From Brachionus manjavacas (lineage: Eukaryota > Rotifera > Eurotatoria > Ploima > Brachionidae): 64,000 nucleotides of DNA. Positions within the stretch are counted from its first letter, which is position 1. The number at the start of each line of letters is the position of its first letter. A model generated the notes under the pieces. It searched no databases. It saw only the letters and a program-made list of their open reading frames with translations, and was not told the DNA's origin. The stretch covers positions 4,531,501 to 4,595,500 of the forward strand of contig JAHQIY010000007.1 of NCBI GenBank assembly GCA_019054805.1, read 5' to 3'. The translations under genes were made by a program, and so were the position numbers. Below are positions 37,901 to 48,623 of this stretch, piece by piece.

Positions 37901-40569
37901 TTTTGGCTAGAGATTCGGGAGTTATCAGCAGTGTTGATAAATATGGTCGAGGTGCTGTCAATAAGCTACTTGATAAATTAGATTTAGTTGGAGAAATTAA
38001 AATATTTCATAGCTTCAAGATACCAAATAAAAAAAATAATCCTTGTTCTAACTCGTCTTGTTCACATTTATGTTTGCTCAAAAGTGATACCGATTATGAG
38101 TGTTCATGCCCTGATGATGGAAAATTTTTAGATGGAGAAGTATCAACTTGTGATTCAGGTAAGTCTGTTTTATTTAAAATTTTTTATATTTACATTATTA
38201 TTCCATCCACTTAGACAATAAATAAAAGAAATAAATGAAAAAAATCAAAACTAAGCATTTCTAAATTGAAAATTTTTTGTCACTAAAAGTGCTGATAAGA
38301 TTGTAAGGTTCCGAAAATTCAAAACTTAAGTGCTATCTGAATTTCTAATTTTTTACTTTAAATTCGTAAACTACGTCATTTGAAACCCTAGATATCATTT
38401 TTTTTGGGGGGCAAAAAACAAAAGAATGTTTATCCAGGTGTCTTAAAAGAACTAACTCTTTAAAAAGTTGTAGGTCTTTCAGACTTAATTACTTAAAGAT
38501 AAAATTAAAATCTTTTTTAAAATTATATATATTCTGAAAGAGCATAAAATTTTCTACATCCTGGTCTATATGTTTGTTTGAAAAAAAGCCAAAAAGAAAA
38601 CTTTTTTCCAATTTAATTGTATGTAGTCCCAGGGATTACTTAATAATTTTTTTTAACAAAACTAGATAAAATTCTGAACAAATCTATGGTTTTACTTTTT
38701 TGAATTTATTTTTTATTTTATTTAAATAAAGTATCAAAATCATGTGATTTGATTTAAATTTTGAATATTTTAATTATATTAAAAATTTTTTAGAATTTTT
38801 TTACTAAATATTCGAAACCTATCCCATTAAATACTATTATTATGCCACCAAAGTCTAAATTTATCCGTTTTTTACTTAAATTGAAGAATTAATTATAAAT
38901 CTCAAAAATAATCAGAAATTCTAAATTTTGATGTCTTAATTTGTTCGATTCAAAATGGTCAAAATGGTTCGGACTGTCTAAGAGTTAAGGGAATGATATA
39001 TTTGGAGCAAATTTATTTATAAATTAGTATTTTTAAGAATATTTTTTACATTGAATACTTCAATATATTAATATGAATTTAATAAGGATTCAAGATTTTT
39101 GAATATTTTTTTTAAAAAAGCATTTCATTTTTAATTTTGAAATCTGGACTATTTTTTAAAACCCGTCATTCTTTAAATCACAATATTCTGTCTTTCGTCA
39201 GTATTTTTCACATGTATTCTGACATCATTTTCATTTATTTCTTTTAATCACTTTTTTTTCAATATTGGTTTTGATCCAAGACATTGGTGTTCCATTATGT
39301 TGAGTGTGTTCAAAATATTCAAATCAAGAAAATTTGACATATTGTCAATGAACACAGAATAAAAACGAAATGGGCAAAAATTTTAATATATTTAAAAAAT
39401 TTTAAAATTTTATTGAAAAATTTTATGTTAGCCATTAATTATATCTTTTTAATGAATCATACCAATACCCTCATATTTACGTACTTTTTGCACTTTATCC
39501 ATTATATTAATTTCATGTTAATAATCAAAATTAATTAAGACTTCTCTTCCCCTTTAATCAAAACAGACTCTTAAAATTAGGACTGCGCTTAAGGTTTCAT
39601 TATCCTCGTAGTTTGTTTAAACAAAACTATTCTTAAATTAATTAAAATTTTTTAAACTTTAAATATCTTTTTAAATTTTAATATTTCGAATTAATACATA
39701 TAAAGGTTACATTTGGTCGCAAAATTTATTCATACTTTACAATGTTTATTACACTCACATTTATTTTATGTTTAATATTTTTTAGCTCTTGAAGAAGTTA
39801 GAAAAGCTCCTTTAGCTTGTAAATGCTTAAATTGTTGGTGTTGGTACAATAATCATGGAGTACACCAGAAGTGTCTTCCAGGTTGGAAAGGGGATTTATG
39901 TGATGTAAACTCTGAACAAGCAAGCAAGGCTTTAGTTGAAAAAGTCAAAAGTAATTTAAAAATTAGAAAAAAAAAAAAAATTTTAAATTTTTTGTTAGCT
40001 GCGTCATTAATAACAATTCCAATTTTTGTCATAGCCATTCTGGTGATTTCTCTTTTTGGATTTTACTCTTACATAAAGAAAAGTCAAAGGTAGATTTGAA
40101 AATAAATATTTAAAATTAAATTTTTAATGAATCTAAAGATCTAATGTTGTGGAGTCTTCCAGTGGAATGACATCTTTTCCAAGAACTTCTCACAATTCGG
40201 AAATAACTCCCACCGAAATAAATCAGCCATCTTTGACTGGCTTTTTTAATCCAATATTTACCAAGCGATCCAGTTTCGAAGAAGACGAAAGAGAGATAAA
40301 TATGAATGAGCTAAGTACAGTGGCAAATACGAGAGATAATTTAGAGTCAAATTCAAAACCAGATACGGTTTATTCAAGTGGAAATGATAAACAAAAAAAA
40401 CATAAAGCTAAAAAAAGTAAGAAATTAAAGCAAATACATTCAAATATTTTTATTAAATTCAAATTTAGAAAATGAAAAAAACACTAATGTGAACCAATTT
40501 GATCCAGCAAGTTATGAAACATCAAATGATAAAGCTAATTTAATTGAACCTTCCGAAGAGCAAGAATAA
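16977..40569 (+). CDS. Giant LDL-receptor-related protein (LRP1/LRP2 type), complete
   Basis: 29 exons: 16977-17202, 17250-17327, 17373-17414, 17467-17541, 17590-17631, 17685-17807, 18284-18529, 18581-18747, 18796-20843, 21681-21727, 22052-22114, 22170-22457, 22518-22648, 22698-23465, 25387-29383, 30595-30849, 30906-31170, 31228-31245, 32335-34090, 35149-35410, 35466-35636, 35689-35753, 36222-36367, 36424-36701, 36755-38158, 39786-39950, 39999-40089, 40139-40416, 40469-40569. They total 13596 nt, 4531 residues (human LRP1 is 4544). Order: signal peptide (residues ~20-36); 4 LDLa (40-195); EGFs; YWTD propellers 1-2 (280-850); 8 LDLa (914-1248); EGFs; propellers 3-6 (1335-2590); 10 LDLa (2630-3050); EGFs; propeller 7; 11 LDLa (3450-3905); EGFs; propeller 8 (4010-4275); EGFs; TM (~4377-4397); tail ~130 residues. 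The tail has FFNPIF (~40242) and FDPASY (~40498), like NPxY-type sorting signals. The family are endocytic receptors for lipoproteins and protease complexes. The 8/10/11 cluster sizes equal those of LRP1 and LRP2; the first cluster of 4 fits neither (2 and 7-8), so I give no symbol. Confidence 0.93.
20844..21680 (+). other. LRP intron 9 (837 bp)
   Basis: Splits a cysteine codon in the third LDLa module of cluster II (TG|T). Around 21008-21065 is a short G+C-richer patch (GCGGGTGCAGCCAGTTAGG) that stands out from its surroundings. I cannot assign it. Confidence 0.5.
21830..21990 (+). repeat. Retroelement 3' tail ending in (TTA)n, in an LRP intron
   Basis: Inside intron 21728-22051. A G+C-richer segment (GTAGACTGCCTCCGCAAGC at about 21938) runs into TTTATTATTATTATTAATATTATT. 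A composition shift followed by a simple-repeat tail is typical of LINE or SINE 3' ends. No coding part is present. Confidence 0.5.
23704..23780. repeat. Imperfect inverted repeat of GAGTG units enclosing a 14-bp direct repeat
   Basis: The left arm TTTGAGTGTGAGTGTGAT pairs imperfectly with the right arm ATCACTCACACTCTCACTCA. Between them GCACTCACCTTATG occurs twice. It could form a hairpin in single strands. Confidence 0.6.
24656..24772 (+). other. 38-codon open frame inside the intronic element
   Basis: Starts [18 protein letters not shown] and ends LLSQK before TAA. It is acidic and helix-prone, and unusually clean for intronic A+T-rich DNA. It is followed by a LINE-type tail (TTGCTCGGTAC at 24838, then AAATAAATAAATAA). 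It may be a fragment of a retroelement or a processed copy of some gene. Confidence 0.25.
24838..24870 (+). repeat. LINE 3' tail (GCTCGGTAC + AATAAATAAATAA)
   Basis: Shares GCTCGGTAC and the ATAAATAAA run with the LINE end at 6871-6905, on the same strand. Confidence 0.5.
29384..30594 (+). other. LRP intron 15 (1211 bp), possible transposon relic
   Basis: Splits an LDLa module at CDG. A frame at 29573-29773 contains [16 protein letters not shown], a C-x2-C...H-x-C arrangement that could be a degraded zinc-finger remnant. The stretch 30170-30390 is somewhat richer in G+C. No family was identified. Confidence 0.35.
31228..31245 (+). other. 18-nt microexon of the LRP gene
   Basis: TGATCATGATGATGATTG lies between TTTAAG and GTAAGC. 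It joins in phase to both neighbours and supplies CDHDDDC, the acidic calcium-binding loop of the eighth LDLa module in cluster III. Skipping it would keep the frame but remove calcium ligands. Confidence 0.8.
31246..32334 (+). other. LRP intron 18 (1089 bp), possible transposon scrap
   Basis: Around 31650-31770 the plus strand reads [20 protein letters not shown], with a CxxC pair, after earlier broken coding-like stretches at 31470-31560. It resembles decayed transposon coding sequence; the family is unknown. Confidence 0.3.
34091..35148 (+). other. LRP intron 19 (1058 bp)
   Basis: Contains GTGATCAC near 34395 followed by TTGTGACTCTGACTTGAACTT-like repeats to about 34460, recalling the palindrome and TTTGACTTTTGACT pair at 3986-4141. 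Otherwise A+T-rich and featureless. Confidence 0.4.
38159..39785 (+). other. LRP intron 25 (1627 bp), nothing recognised
   Basis: Separates the last propeller-associated EGF from the juxtamembrane EGF. A+T-rich; an isolated G run occurs near 38405. Confidence 0.5.
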
Positions 40570-41163
40570 CTTGCAGAATTTTAATAACTTAATCAATTCT
40601 CGTTTTTTTTTAAATATAAATTCTAATTAGATACTTTACATACTATTTTAATGGTACTGTATTCGAAAAAAAATTTCTTTACAAGAATTATCTTATTAAT
40701 TTTTTTTAATTCAGAATTTTTTTTTGAAATTTTTATAGAACTTTGCCACATTTTAGATAAAATTATTCAATGGATAAATTTTATGGAAAATTTTGCACTT
40801 TTTATCTCTCTTTAATTTAAATATTGATAAAGCATGTTCAAAAAAAGATAAATTAAAAAATGTTTATAATTTTTTATTTGATATTTACACTAGTTAAGAG
40901 CATTCAAATGAAATAAAAATACAAAACAAATTTTATTTTAAAAAATAAATGATGTTTTTGAATAAACTTAGAAATAAAAAAAACATTTTTAAATATTTAT
41001 TAATTAGCGAAGATAAATAAATGCATTTGTCAAAACAAGCAATGTTTAGTAACTTTGAAAGGTAACCAAAATCTCTCTAAATTGAAGCTCTAATTTTTTT
41101 ATAAAGACTCTATGAATAGCTAAATATGTAAATTTTGTTGTTAGACCTATAATAAAATAAAAG
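40570..41163. other. Convergent 3' intergenic region
   Basis: 594 bp between the LRP stop and the stop of the small membrane-protein gene on the other strand. A+T-rich, nothing recognised beyond its role as both 3' ends. Confidence 0.5.
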
Positions 41164-41721
41164 TTAAGCTTTAATTAAAAAATGTAAACTAAAATAATCA
41201 CCAATTGCCAGCAGAATAAAATCTGCCCATACATACTCTTTGCTTGAGTTGTCCTGGAAAATTTTTCTTATTGAATTAATACTGAAAAACATCAAGGCAG
41301 TTGTGATGATGAAACAAAAATGACGAAAAAAACTTGAAATATAAAACATTCCGATTGTTTTCCTTATTGCTTTAAAATCAACTTAATAAATAAAATTTAA
41401 AAAAGTTCAACTTACTTAAATTAAGTAGCAGAAGTTCATTTATAACCATTAGAGCACCAACCCAAATGCTTGAGTCAAAATAAAAAGTCAAGCAAATAGT
41501 TTATTAAAAGTTTCTTACCCCGTTCCAATATAATACAATGGAGTTTTTTTTATAATTGAATAAATCTGCAGACCGATTGCTGTTAGACCCAATACCAATC
41601 CGACCAGTATAAAACATAGTGATACCGACTTGGGATAATCATTAATAAGCATTTTCTTAATGCCTTGACATTGCTGTAAATCATCAAGGTCTTTTTGTGA
41701 CTTGCTTTTGATAAAAAACAT
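41164..41721 (-). CDS. Small four-helix membrane protein, unknown family
   Basis: Three exons: 41721-41519, 41468-41416, 41369-41164 (462 nt, 153 residues). After a charged N-terminus (KSKSQKDLDDLQQCQ) there are about four hydrophobic segments: VSLCFILVGLVLGLTAIGL, the short IWVGALMVINELLLLNL, FCFIITTALMFFSI, and FILLAIGDYFSLHFLI. This is a tetraspan-like layout, but without tetraspanin CCG or claudin motifs. The ATG directly follows TTTTAG, and the gene starts 115 bp after the SLC28 stop on the same strand, so co-transcription with trans-splicing is possible. I do not recognise the family. Confidence 0.7.
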
Positions 41722-41836
41722 CTAAAATTTTCAAATATAGAAAAAATGTTTTAATACTAAAAGATAAATTATGTAAAATATTTTATTTGAAATCATGAAA
41801 AAAAAGGTTATGTTTGCCTTCGCTACGAAATATATT

Positions 41837-44800
41837 TCAAAAGTCTCTATACCACATTCCCGCAATACAAGCTAAAAATAATTTTTAATTAAAACTTATA
41901 TTTAATCGCAAATAAAATTTTGAACCGTTTATAAAATTGCATATGTTTCCGGCAATCATTGCATAAAACCCAATTTTAGGGAACAACTTTGCACGATTTG
42001 GCGCCAAACTACTAAGGCATGCTATTTGAAGGCCAACTGATGCCATGTTTGCAAAGCCGCATAGTGAATAAGTCGCTATAGTCACTGACCTATCCTAAAG
42101 AGAAAATGTCACTTTTTCTTTTGAAATTTAATGATTTTGAAACTAATAAATTTTTTATATCAATTTTTTAATTTTGAAGGCCTCTATCCCTAGATATTCG
42201 AATTTTAATGAATTTTGGATTCTGTTTGAATCTAAAACTAATTTAATTATTTTTTTAATTTATAATGGCAAATAAAGTAATAAAAATTGAATTAAAAATT
42301 TATTTATTCTTTATTCTTACTACAAACTTACAATTTTTACAATGTTTTTGATAAAGAGCCATTAAAAATGATTCCAAAAAACTTAAATAGAATGACCAAA
42401 ATTTTCATTATTTTACACCGAATATTTAATAGTAATCATCAATTAATTGATTTATTTGTAATTGCATCATATCATACCTCTATCATACCAATAATTAGAT
42501 GTCATATAGAAAATTAAATAAATAACTATAACAATTGATTTAAACTTTAACAAATAGTTTCCGGTTAGATAAAAACTTGGCTTGAATCATTTTTTACATC
42601 ACATAAAAAAATTTTAAATTTTCAATATAAATTTAAACCAGATTAAATTTAAATCACCTTTTTTTAATTTATTGACAATTGTCCTATAGAAATGACACTT
42701 TTTTAAAAAAATGAAAACTAATTTAATACACAGTACCTCAATTAAATTGAGTCAATTTATTATCTTTTTATAATTTTTGTGAATTTAAATAGAAATTGCT
42801 GAAGGAGCTATTGATCAGTATAGATAACTAATAAATAAGAGAAAATTAAAAAGTTAATTTGAATTTAATTCTAAATTATCTTTTAGTTCAGTGATAGATG
42901 ATATTAAAGAACGTTGTAATTGAGGCTAAATTTAATTAAAATTTTGTTAAAAAATAATTCGACCCTAAATTATAAAATTTGAATTAAATATTTAAGAAAT
43001 AGAAATTAATTTTAATATGTAATTACATGGATTAGAATATCTGAACCAGGAGATAAGTTATAAGTTCCATTTAGGTAGGAGTCCAACAATCCATTTTTTA
43101 TTAATTCATTTCTGACATTAACCATTTTCCCCATGTGAGAATAAGCCAAAAATTCTGTAACAAAAATTTTTATTCCAATCAATTTTGAAACAGCTTTACA
43201 ATCTTCGATATTAACACCCTGTTAAAATATTAAAATTCTTACACATTAAAATATTAAATTAGATAAATAAATTGTAACTTGCCATTAAAAACACAACTGG
43301 GAAAAACATGTACTGAAACAATTCCTTAAATTTTAATCAGATATTTATGAAATGAAATAAATTAACCATCTCTTACAGTAATACCAAAATTTTCCAAGTT
43401 AATCATACTAAAAAACCACGATACAAGTTTATTTATAAATGCAAAAAATGATGTAAATGCTAAAAGATTTGCCACTATTGCTGACACTGCTTTAATTACA
43501 CTTACTGCACCTTTGGACAATGCATCAAAAAAGTTATATATTTCGCTTTTAAAAAATTTGTCTAAAATATCTGTTTAAAATGTATTTTAAAATTTACTCT
43601 TTTGGCATGTTTTTAATCATATCAAAGTTGGCTGATATAACTTCTGTTTCAGGATATAGAGTTTTTGCTATAATAAGTGAGCCAGGAGCACCCAATAATG
43701 ATGCAACAATTACATTATTAACAGATACACCGAATCCCAAATAACCCGCCAAAACTGATCCGGATGCCTTTCAGAATTTTTTAAAAAGCTAAAACAGAAA
43801 AAAATTTAACATTTACTGTGGAAAAACCTCCGACCATCACTGCAAATACTTCAGAATCAGTCATTGCATTAAGAAAAGGCTTAATCACCAATGGAGCTTC
43901 TGACTAGCATAATTAAAATTCAAAATTTAGAATTGATTTTTTTTCTGATTTTACTTGTCCAACAAATATGTTTGCAGTTGCATTGACACTTTCAGTCGGA
44001 CTAGTTCCGAGTATTTTGTTAATGATCCAAGATAGTTTAAGTATGACAAACTGGAGAAAACCAATATAGTAAAAAAAATTAACTATAGACCCAAAAAATA
44101 TAATCACAACGCATGCCTTTTTAAAAAAATTATTAAATTATAATGAAACTCAAAATTCACTTGGTTTACCTTGAATGCAAAATAGTGGTCTCGAAAATTT
44201 TCGCCAAAGACAAGTTTAGACCCCGAATCACTGGAGTCTAGAAATTCAACAACTTTTTCACTTATAAATTTTAAACACTTAAATCCCAATTCGTTTCTAA
44301 TTACAATTAGACCTAGAGAAAGCTGAAAAATAACACCGTTTACTATAATATTCATATTAACCTTAAAATAAATTTTAAAATTTTATTATTATTTTTAAGC
44401 TATTTACATTTGTTGGATCTTTGGACATGATTACACACAGTGATATAAAAACAAAAAAACCAATTAATGATATTACATTGTACACACTGTTAATATTAGT
44501 CAAAAAAAATATTCCAAGACTCAATGTTAGAATAATTTTTACCATCCTTAACGAAAATATTATATTCATTTAAAAATTTAATTTGTAAAAATACATTTTA
44601 AAATAATAAGTTTTAATTTTTTCACTTGTATGAAGCAGTCTAGGGATTATTTCTCCATACTTTTCCCAAATTAATAATAAAACCACGACAAAATTTGTAA
44701 TCAAAAATCCAAGACCTTTTAAAAAATAGCAGAGCATGGGTTATAAATAAACTGTAATTACTTCTGTTATTACCTTTGTTATTATAAAATATATATTCAT

Positions 44801-45362
44801 CGGAAACTTTTGTTGTTGAATTTATTTTATTTATAAAAAAGAATGGATTGCTTAAATACATAGACAAAATAAAATAGATAATATAGGCTCCAATAAAGAA
44901 AAAAATTGTTAATTTTTTGATCTGGGGCTAAAAAATTAAATTAATTAAATATTAAATTGATAAAAAAATTACTTTTTTTAAAAATTTAACTAAATTTTGA
45001 CGATAAAAGACAATTTTCGTGAGCGTTCTTTTTGTCAAATTTTTCTTGGTTTGATCATTTTTTAATTCTTGATTAATAATTTCAAATTGTTCTGGTATCA
45101 AACAAAATTCAGCTTTTTGAACATTGGATATATTCGAGTTACTAAATTCTTTATCTTCTTGAATAATAAAAGAGTCTTTTAGAATACTACATATTGGTTT
45201 TTCCGATTCAATATCTTGTAACATTAATTCTTCACCTGCTTTCTCAAAAGCTGAGTTAACAAATTCATTTATTTTTTCTTGGAAATCATTTTCTTTGTTG
45301 ACAATGTTTGAAAGTTTGTTTGGTTCATTGCCTTCAAAATCTTTGTTCTCAACTGAATTCAT
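41837..45362 (-). CDS. Concentrative nucleoside transporter (SLC28 / CNT family)
   Basis: Thirteen exons: 45362-44973, 44927-44774, 44715-44595, 44546-44408, 44361-44170, 44116-43955, 43903-43817, 43767-43598, 43545-43377, 43324-43283, 43218-43027, 42094-41926, 41871-41837 (2022 nt, 673 residues; human CNT3 is 691). A hydrophilic N-terminus of about 130 residues precedes the membrane core. CNT motifs: FLDSSDSGSKLVFGEN, NIFVGQ|SEAPLVIKPFL (the nucleoside and sodium binding turn), IGIKIFVTEFLAYSHMGKM, YSLCGFANMASVG and FINACIAG near the end. The family imports nucleosides with sodium or protons across the plasma membrane. The usual N before EF in the second binding motif is T here. Intron 10 is GC-AG (ATG|GCAAGT). 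Intron 11 (932 bp) carries a LINE relic. Confidence 0.93.
42795..42985 (+). mobile_element. Short LINE relics antisense in an SLC28 intron
   Basis: GAAGGAGCTATTGATCAG with a TAATAAATAAG tail at 42801-42840 matches the 3' end of the LINE at 5878-6905. GATGATATTAAAGAACG at about 42895 with following sequence matches its internal segment at 6261-6330 (EEIKERCNSRLNLIKIL). So two pieces of the same family are present, badly decayed. Confidence 0.55.
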
Positions 45363-47458
45363 TTTGATAATTAGTTTTGTTGAATTTTTTTTTCTTTATT
45401 TGATCTAACTTAACTCAAAATTTAAGTGATGCTTTAAAGCTTTTGATTAAATGTTAAATTTGTTTTAGATAACATTTAAGGTATCATTTTTTATCAATTA
45501 AATAAAAAAATTCTGAATTCTATAAAATTTTTTACTCTTTAATAACTAAGTTCTATCAAAAGTATCCAAAACTTGATACTTTTAATTTTGTTACAATTTG
45601 GATCATTAAGCTTGAAAATCTGAAGAAATCATGATATTATTTTTAAACGACGATCAGTTGATTTTAAATAAAAATAAAAGAAGTTGCTTCGATGCATTTA
45701 TTTATTTAACTAAACAAAAATTAAAAAGATTATTGTCTTTCAGTATTACCAGTTAAATTTTTAACACAAATTTTCTTTCAAACCAACTAGTTAATAAAAA
45801 ATTAATTTTAAAAATAAATAAAAATACAAAAATTTTCATTAAATAAAAGACCCTATGTCGGACTTCTTTATGCTCAAGTAGAGTAAAATTTTTTTAAATT
45901 TTAAAACAAGTCAAAATAAATTGATTTTAATTAGAATTTAATAAAATAGAATAAATTTAAAGATTGTAAAAACGAAGCAAGGATGCACGTTTCAATCATA
46001 GTTTTTTGGTTTCTTTTCGAATCTTGTGACTTGATATATCTCTCAAAAGTCATGTCCAAGTATTTGGAGACAAAAGTGCGCCAAAATGACTGAAGTGCAG
46101 ACTGAACCTTTAGAACAAACATAATGCGCATTGAAATCTGCTGAATGTCGGCTTCATTAAGTACAGTTTTAATTTCACCGACAACAATACCTAGTTAATT
46201 GCGTAAATTTTTAAAATCCATGATGTAAATTAAAAAAATTTTCAAATATTTTTAATTTCTAAAGTATAAGCTATTTTATGTTGGAAAAACTCTATTTTAG
46301 ATTAATTTTAATTTAAAATTGAAAAATAATAATGTAGATGACTTCTTTTTAATACAGGTTTGCTTAATTTTTACCGAAAGATATTTGGTCTGAATATTGA
46401 TTACTGAATTTTCACTTTTCTAAAAAACTAATAAAATATTCAAATACTCCAGCTAAGAATTTAATATTCATAATCAATAAGAAAGAAAAAACATTAAGAG
46501 ATCTACATTTTTTCATTTTTTTTGTGTAGTTTTACATAAGAAAATGTTGAGAAATTTTAATTTTAGGAATCTAACGTAAAAATTTTTAATGTTTTACGAT
46601 TTACTATTTAATTTAGAAAAGCTTGTTTGGTGCAAACTACAGATTAGAAAAAAAATAATTTGATTTAAGGGGTCTCCCACATTGTGTGACCATTTTTTCA
46701 TGAACATTGTGATCAATTTCACTTCGCACATTTTCAGGAGTTTTTCTTTACATTTTACCAAAATTGTTAAATAATAACAAAATCCTGTGCTACTAATAAG
46801 CTTAAAGGGCTTCTAGTATGCTCAAAAAATTCTAATTTAAAAATGAATAAATTAATTAATGAATCTGGGATTAAACTGCAGTTTTTGACAGGCCATACTT
46901 TTTTTTGTATCATTCCAGTCTTTTCTTTAAATAATGCAAAAAAAGCAACCTTGAGAATATCTGATATTAAATTTTAAAATGGAAAACAAGAAAATTAATT
47001 GCAAAAAATTAATAAAGAATCAGAACCATGTCTTAGAACCTATTTATTTTCCTATGTTTTATTAAGAGGGAATCGAAATGTTCTAGCTTTATTAAATTTT
47101 GGTAAAAATTTCTGTAAAAATTCAATAATTAGATAATTTAAAGAGATAATTTAAATATTTGATAAATCCAGAGGCAATGAAATATTTTTTTAGCTATTTA
47201 TTCGAGCCAAAATAGACACTGTATTTCAAAGTCATTTATAAAAATATCAAGCGGAAATAAAAAAGGAAATATAAAAACAAATGTATTAATCTACTATTTT
47301 TTTAACTTTTTTTCATGGAAGATGTAAAAAAAAATATTAAAAGTCTAAATGATTAATCAATTGAACGAGTTTATTCATAACAAATGATATATTAGCAATA
47401 GCTTTTAAAAATAATTAGATGATTTTTTTTTGACAAAATAATCTAAATCTCGATTTAT
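45363..47458. other. Intergenic region between TMEM147 and SLC28
   Basis: About 2.1 kb, A+T-rich. It holds a retroelement-like scrap at 45931-46210 and an open stretch near 46660-46750 (minus) with no family match. No other content recognised. Confidence 0.5.
45931..46210 (-). pseudogene. Possible BEL/Pao-type pol C-terminal fragment
   Basis: The minus-strand frame reads VVGEIKTVLNEADIQQISM, then MFVLKVQSALQSFWRTFVSK, then YLDMTFERYIKSQ. The spacing VQ...FW...(S)KYL...ER recalls the segment after the integrase in BEL/Pao retroelements. There is no intact upstream polymerase, and the frame opens after an acceptor-like CTAG. It could instead be a lone exon of an unknown gene. Confidence 0.25.
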
Positions 47459-48405
47459 TTAGCGTGAAGATTTTAAATAAGAACCACCGGTTTGGTAAAA
47501 TAAACTCAAGCCAATTAAACCAATAAAACCAGTGAATAATGCTTTGCAAAAAATCAAACTCCAAGAACCAAGGCCAACAGTGTGAATCAATATTCTTAAA
47601 AAATTAATATTAAAAATTAAGTAAAAAAAAGTACAAATTTTAATTTAAATTACTCAGCAATTAGTGGACGATAGCAGCACAATGCAATTAAAAATAAAAT
47701 AATACGAGTATATCGCGTGGTATCATTTCTATTGTATAAATAGATCAAAAGAGCTGTAGAAATATATTGAACCTAAATAATTATTAAATTAAATATTCAA
47801 TTTTGTTTTAAATTAGATATGTCTACTAATGTAATATTCGAGTCTAAGCTTATTTGAATGTATTTCCAGTCGAATTCAGCTCCACGAGCTCCACTCCAAA
47901 GTGGAAAAAATCTAAAAAAATTACGATAAATTTATTTATTTAAATTGATTTTTAATTTACTTGGTCATAATTAATTCAGCTGACGCCCAACCAACACCAG
48001 CCACTAGATATTTAATTTCGCATTTACCTGCTATTTGAGTCATAGCTACATAAAGACCTATCAAGTCACCAAAATCGACTGTTATTTTTAGAAATTCCTT
48101 TAGTGAGAAAAATTTAAAAAAGATTATTTTAAAAATTCAATTTATACAATTAAGACATTGAATTTAGAGTCGTCCATGTCGGGAAAAAATGTCGCCAATA
48201 CCATCATTTTGCTAAATTGAACAAACAAATACAGAAAAACAGTTTGAAGATACTTCCAAAAAACATTGTAATCGGCTCTAAAAAAAGTTTATTTATTTTT
48301 TGCTTTGATAAAATTTCAAAATATTCACAATCCAGCGTATTTATAAGTTAAGAAGTATGGGGCACTAGCGAGTCCAACACAGTTTATAAAATGTAAAAAA
48401 GTCAT
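47459..48405 (-). CDS. TMEM147: TMEM147, ER translocon-associated membrane protein
   Basis: Six exons: 48405-48329, 48277-48148, 48097-47961, 47911-47827, 47772-47654, 47594-47459 (684 nt, 227 residues; human is 224). Strong family matches are spread over all exons: [73 protein letters not shown]. It is a multi-pass ER protein that in vertebrates works with Nicalin and NOMO beside the Sec61 channel in membrane-protein insertion. It starts 218 bp after the INTS6 stop on the same strand. An acceptor-like TTTTAG ends 13 bases before the ATG. AATAAA overlaps the stop codon. Confidence 0.93.
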
Positions 48406-48623
48406 TTTTAAATTATTCTAAAATTTTTGAAATAAAAAAAATTTTAATTAAAAAAATTGTTACTTTTTATTTTCATTAATAATAAATTGGTTTGAGTTTT
48501 AGATCAAACATAATAAGCCAAATTAAGATAAGAAAAAAAAATTAAAAAATTTATTATTATTAATTTATTTAATAATCAAAAAAGTATTCAAGCATTTGCT
48601 TATTTTTAAAAAAGATTTTTTTC

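Noticed and set aside
43546-43597. Shorter alternatives (27 or 36 bp) for the SLC28 intron ending before EIYNFFDALSKG
   Set aside because: Those acceptors put the next exon out of frame with a stop. The 52-bp intron ending AAAAG restores the conserved reading.
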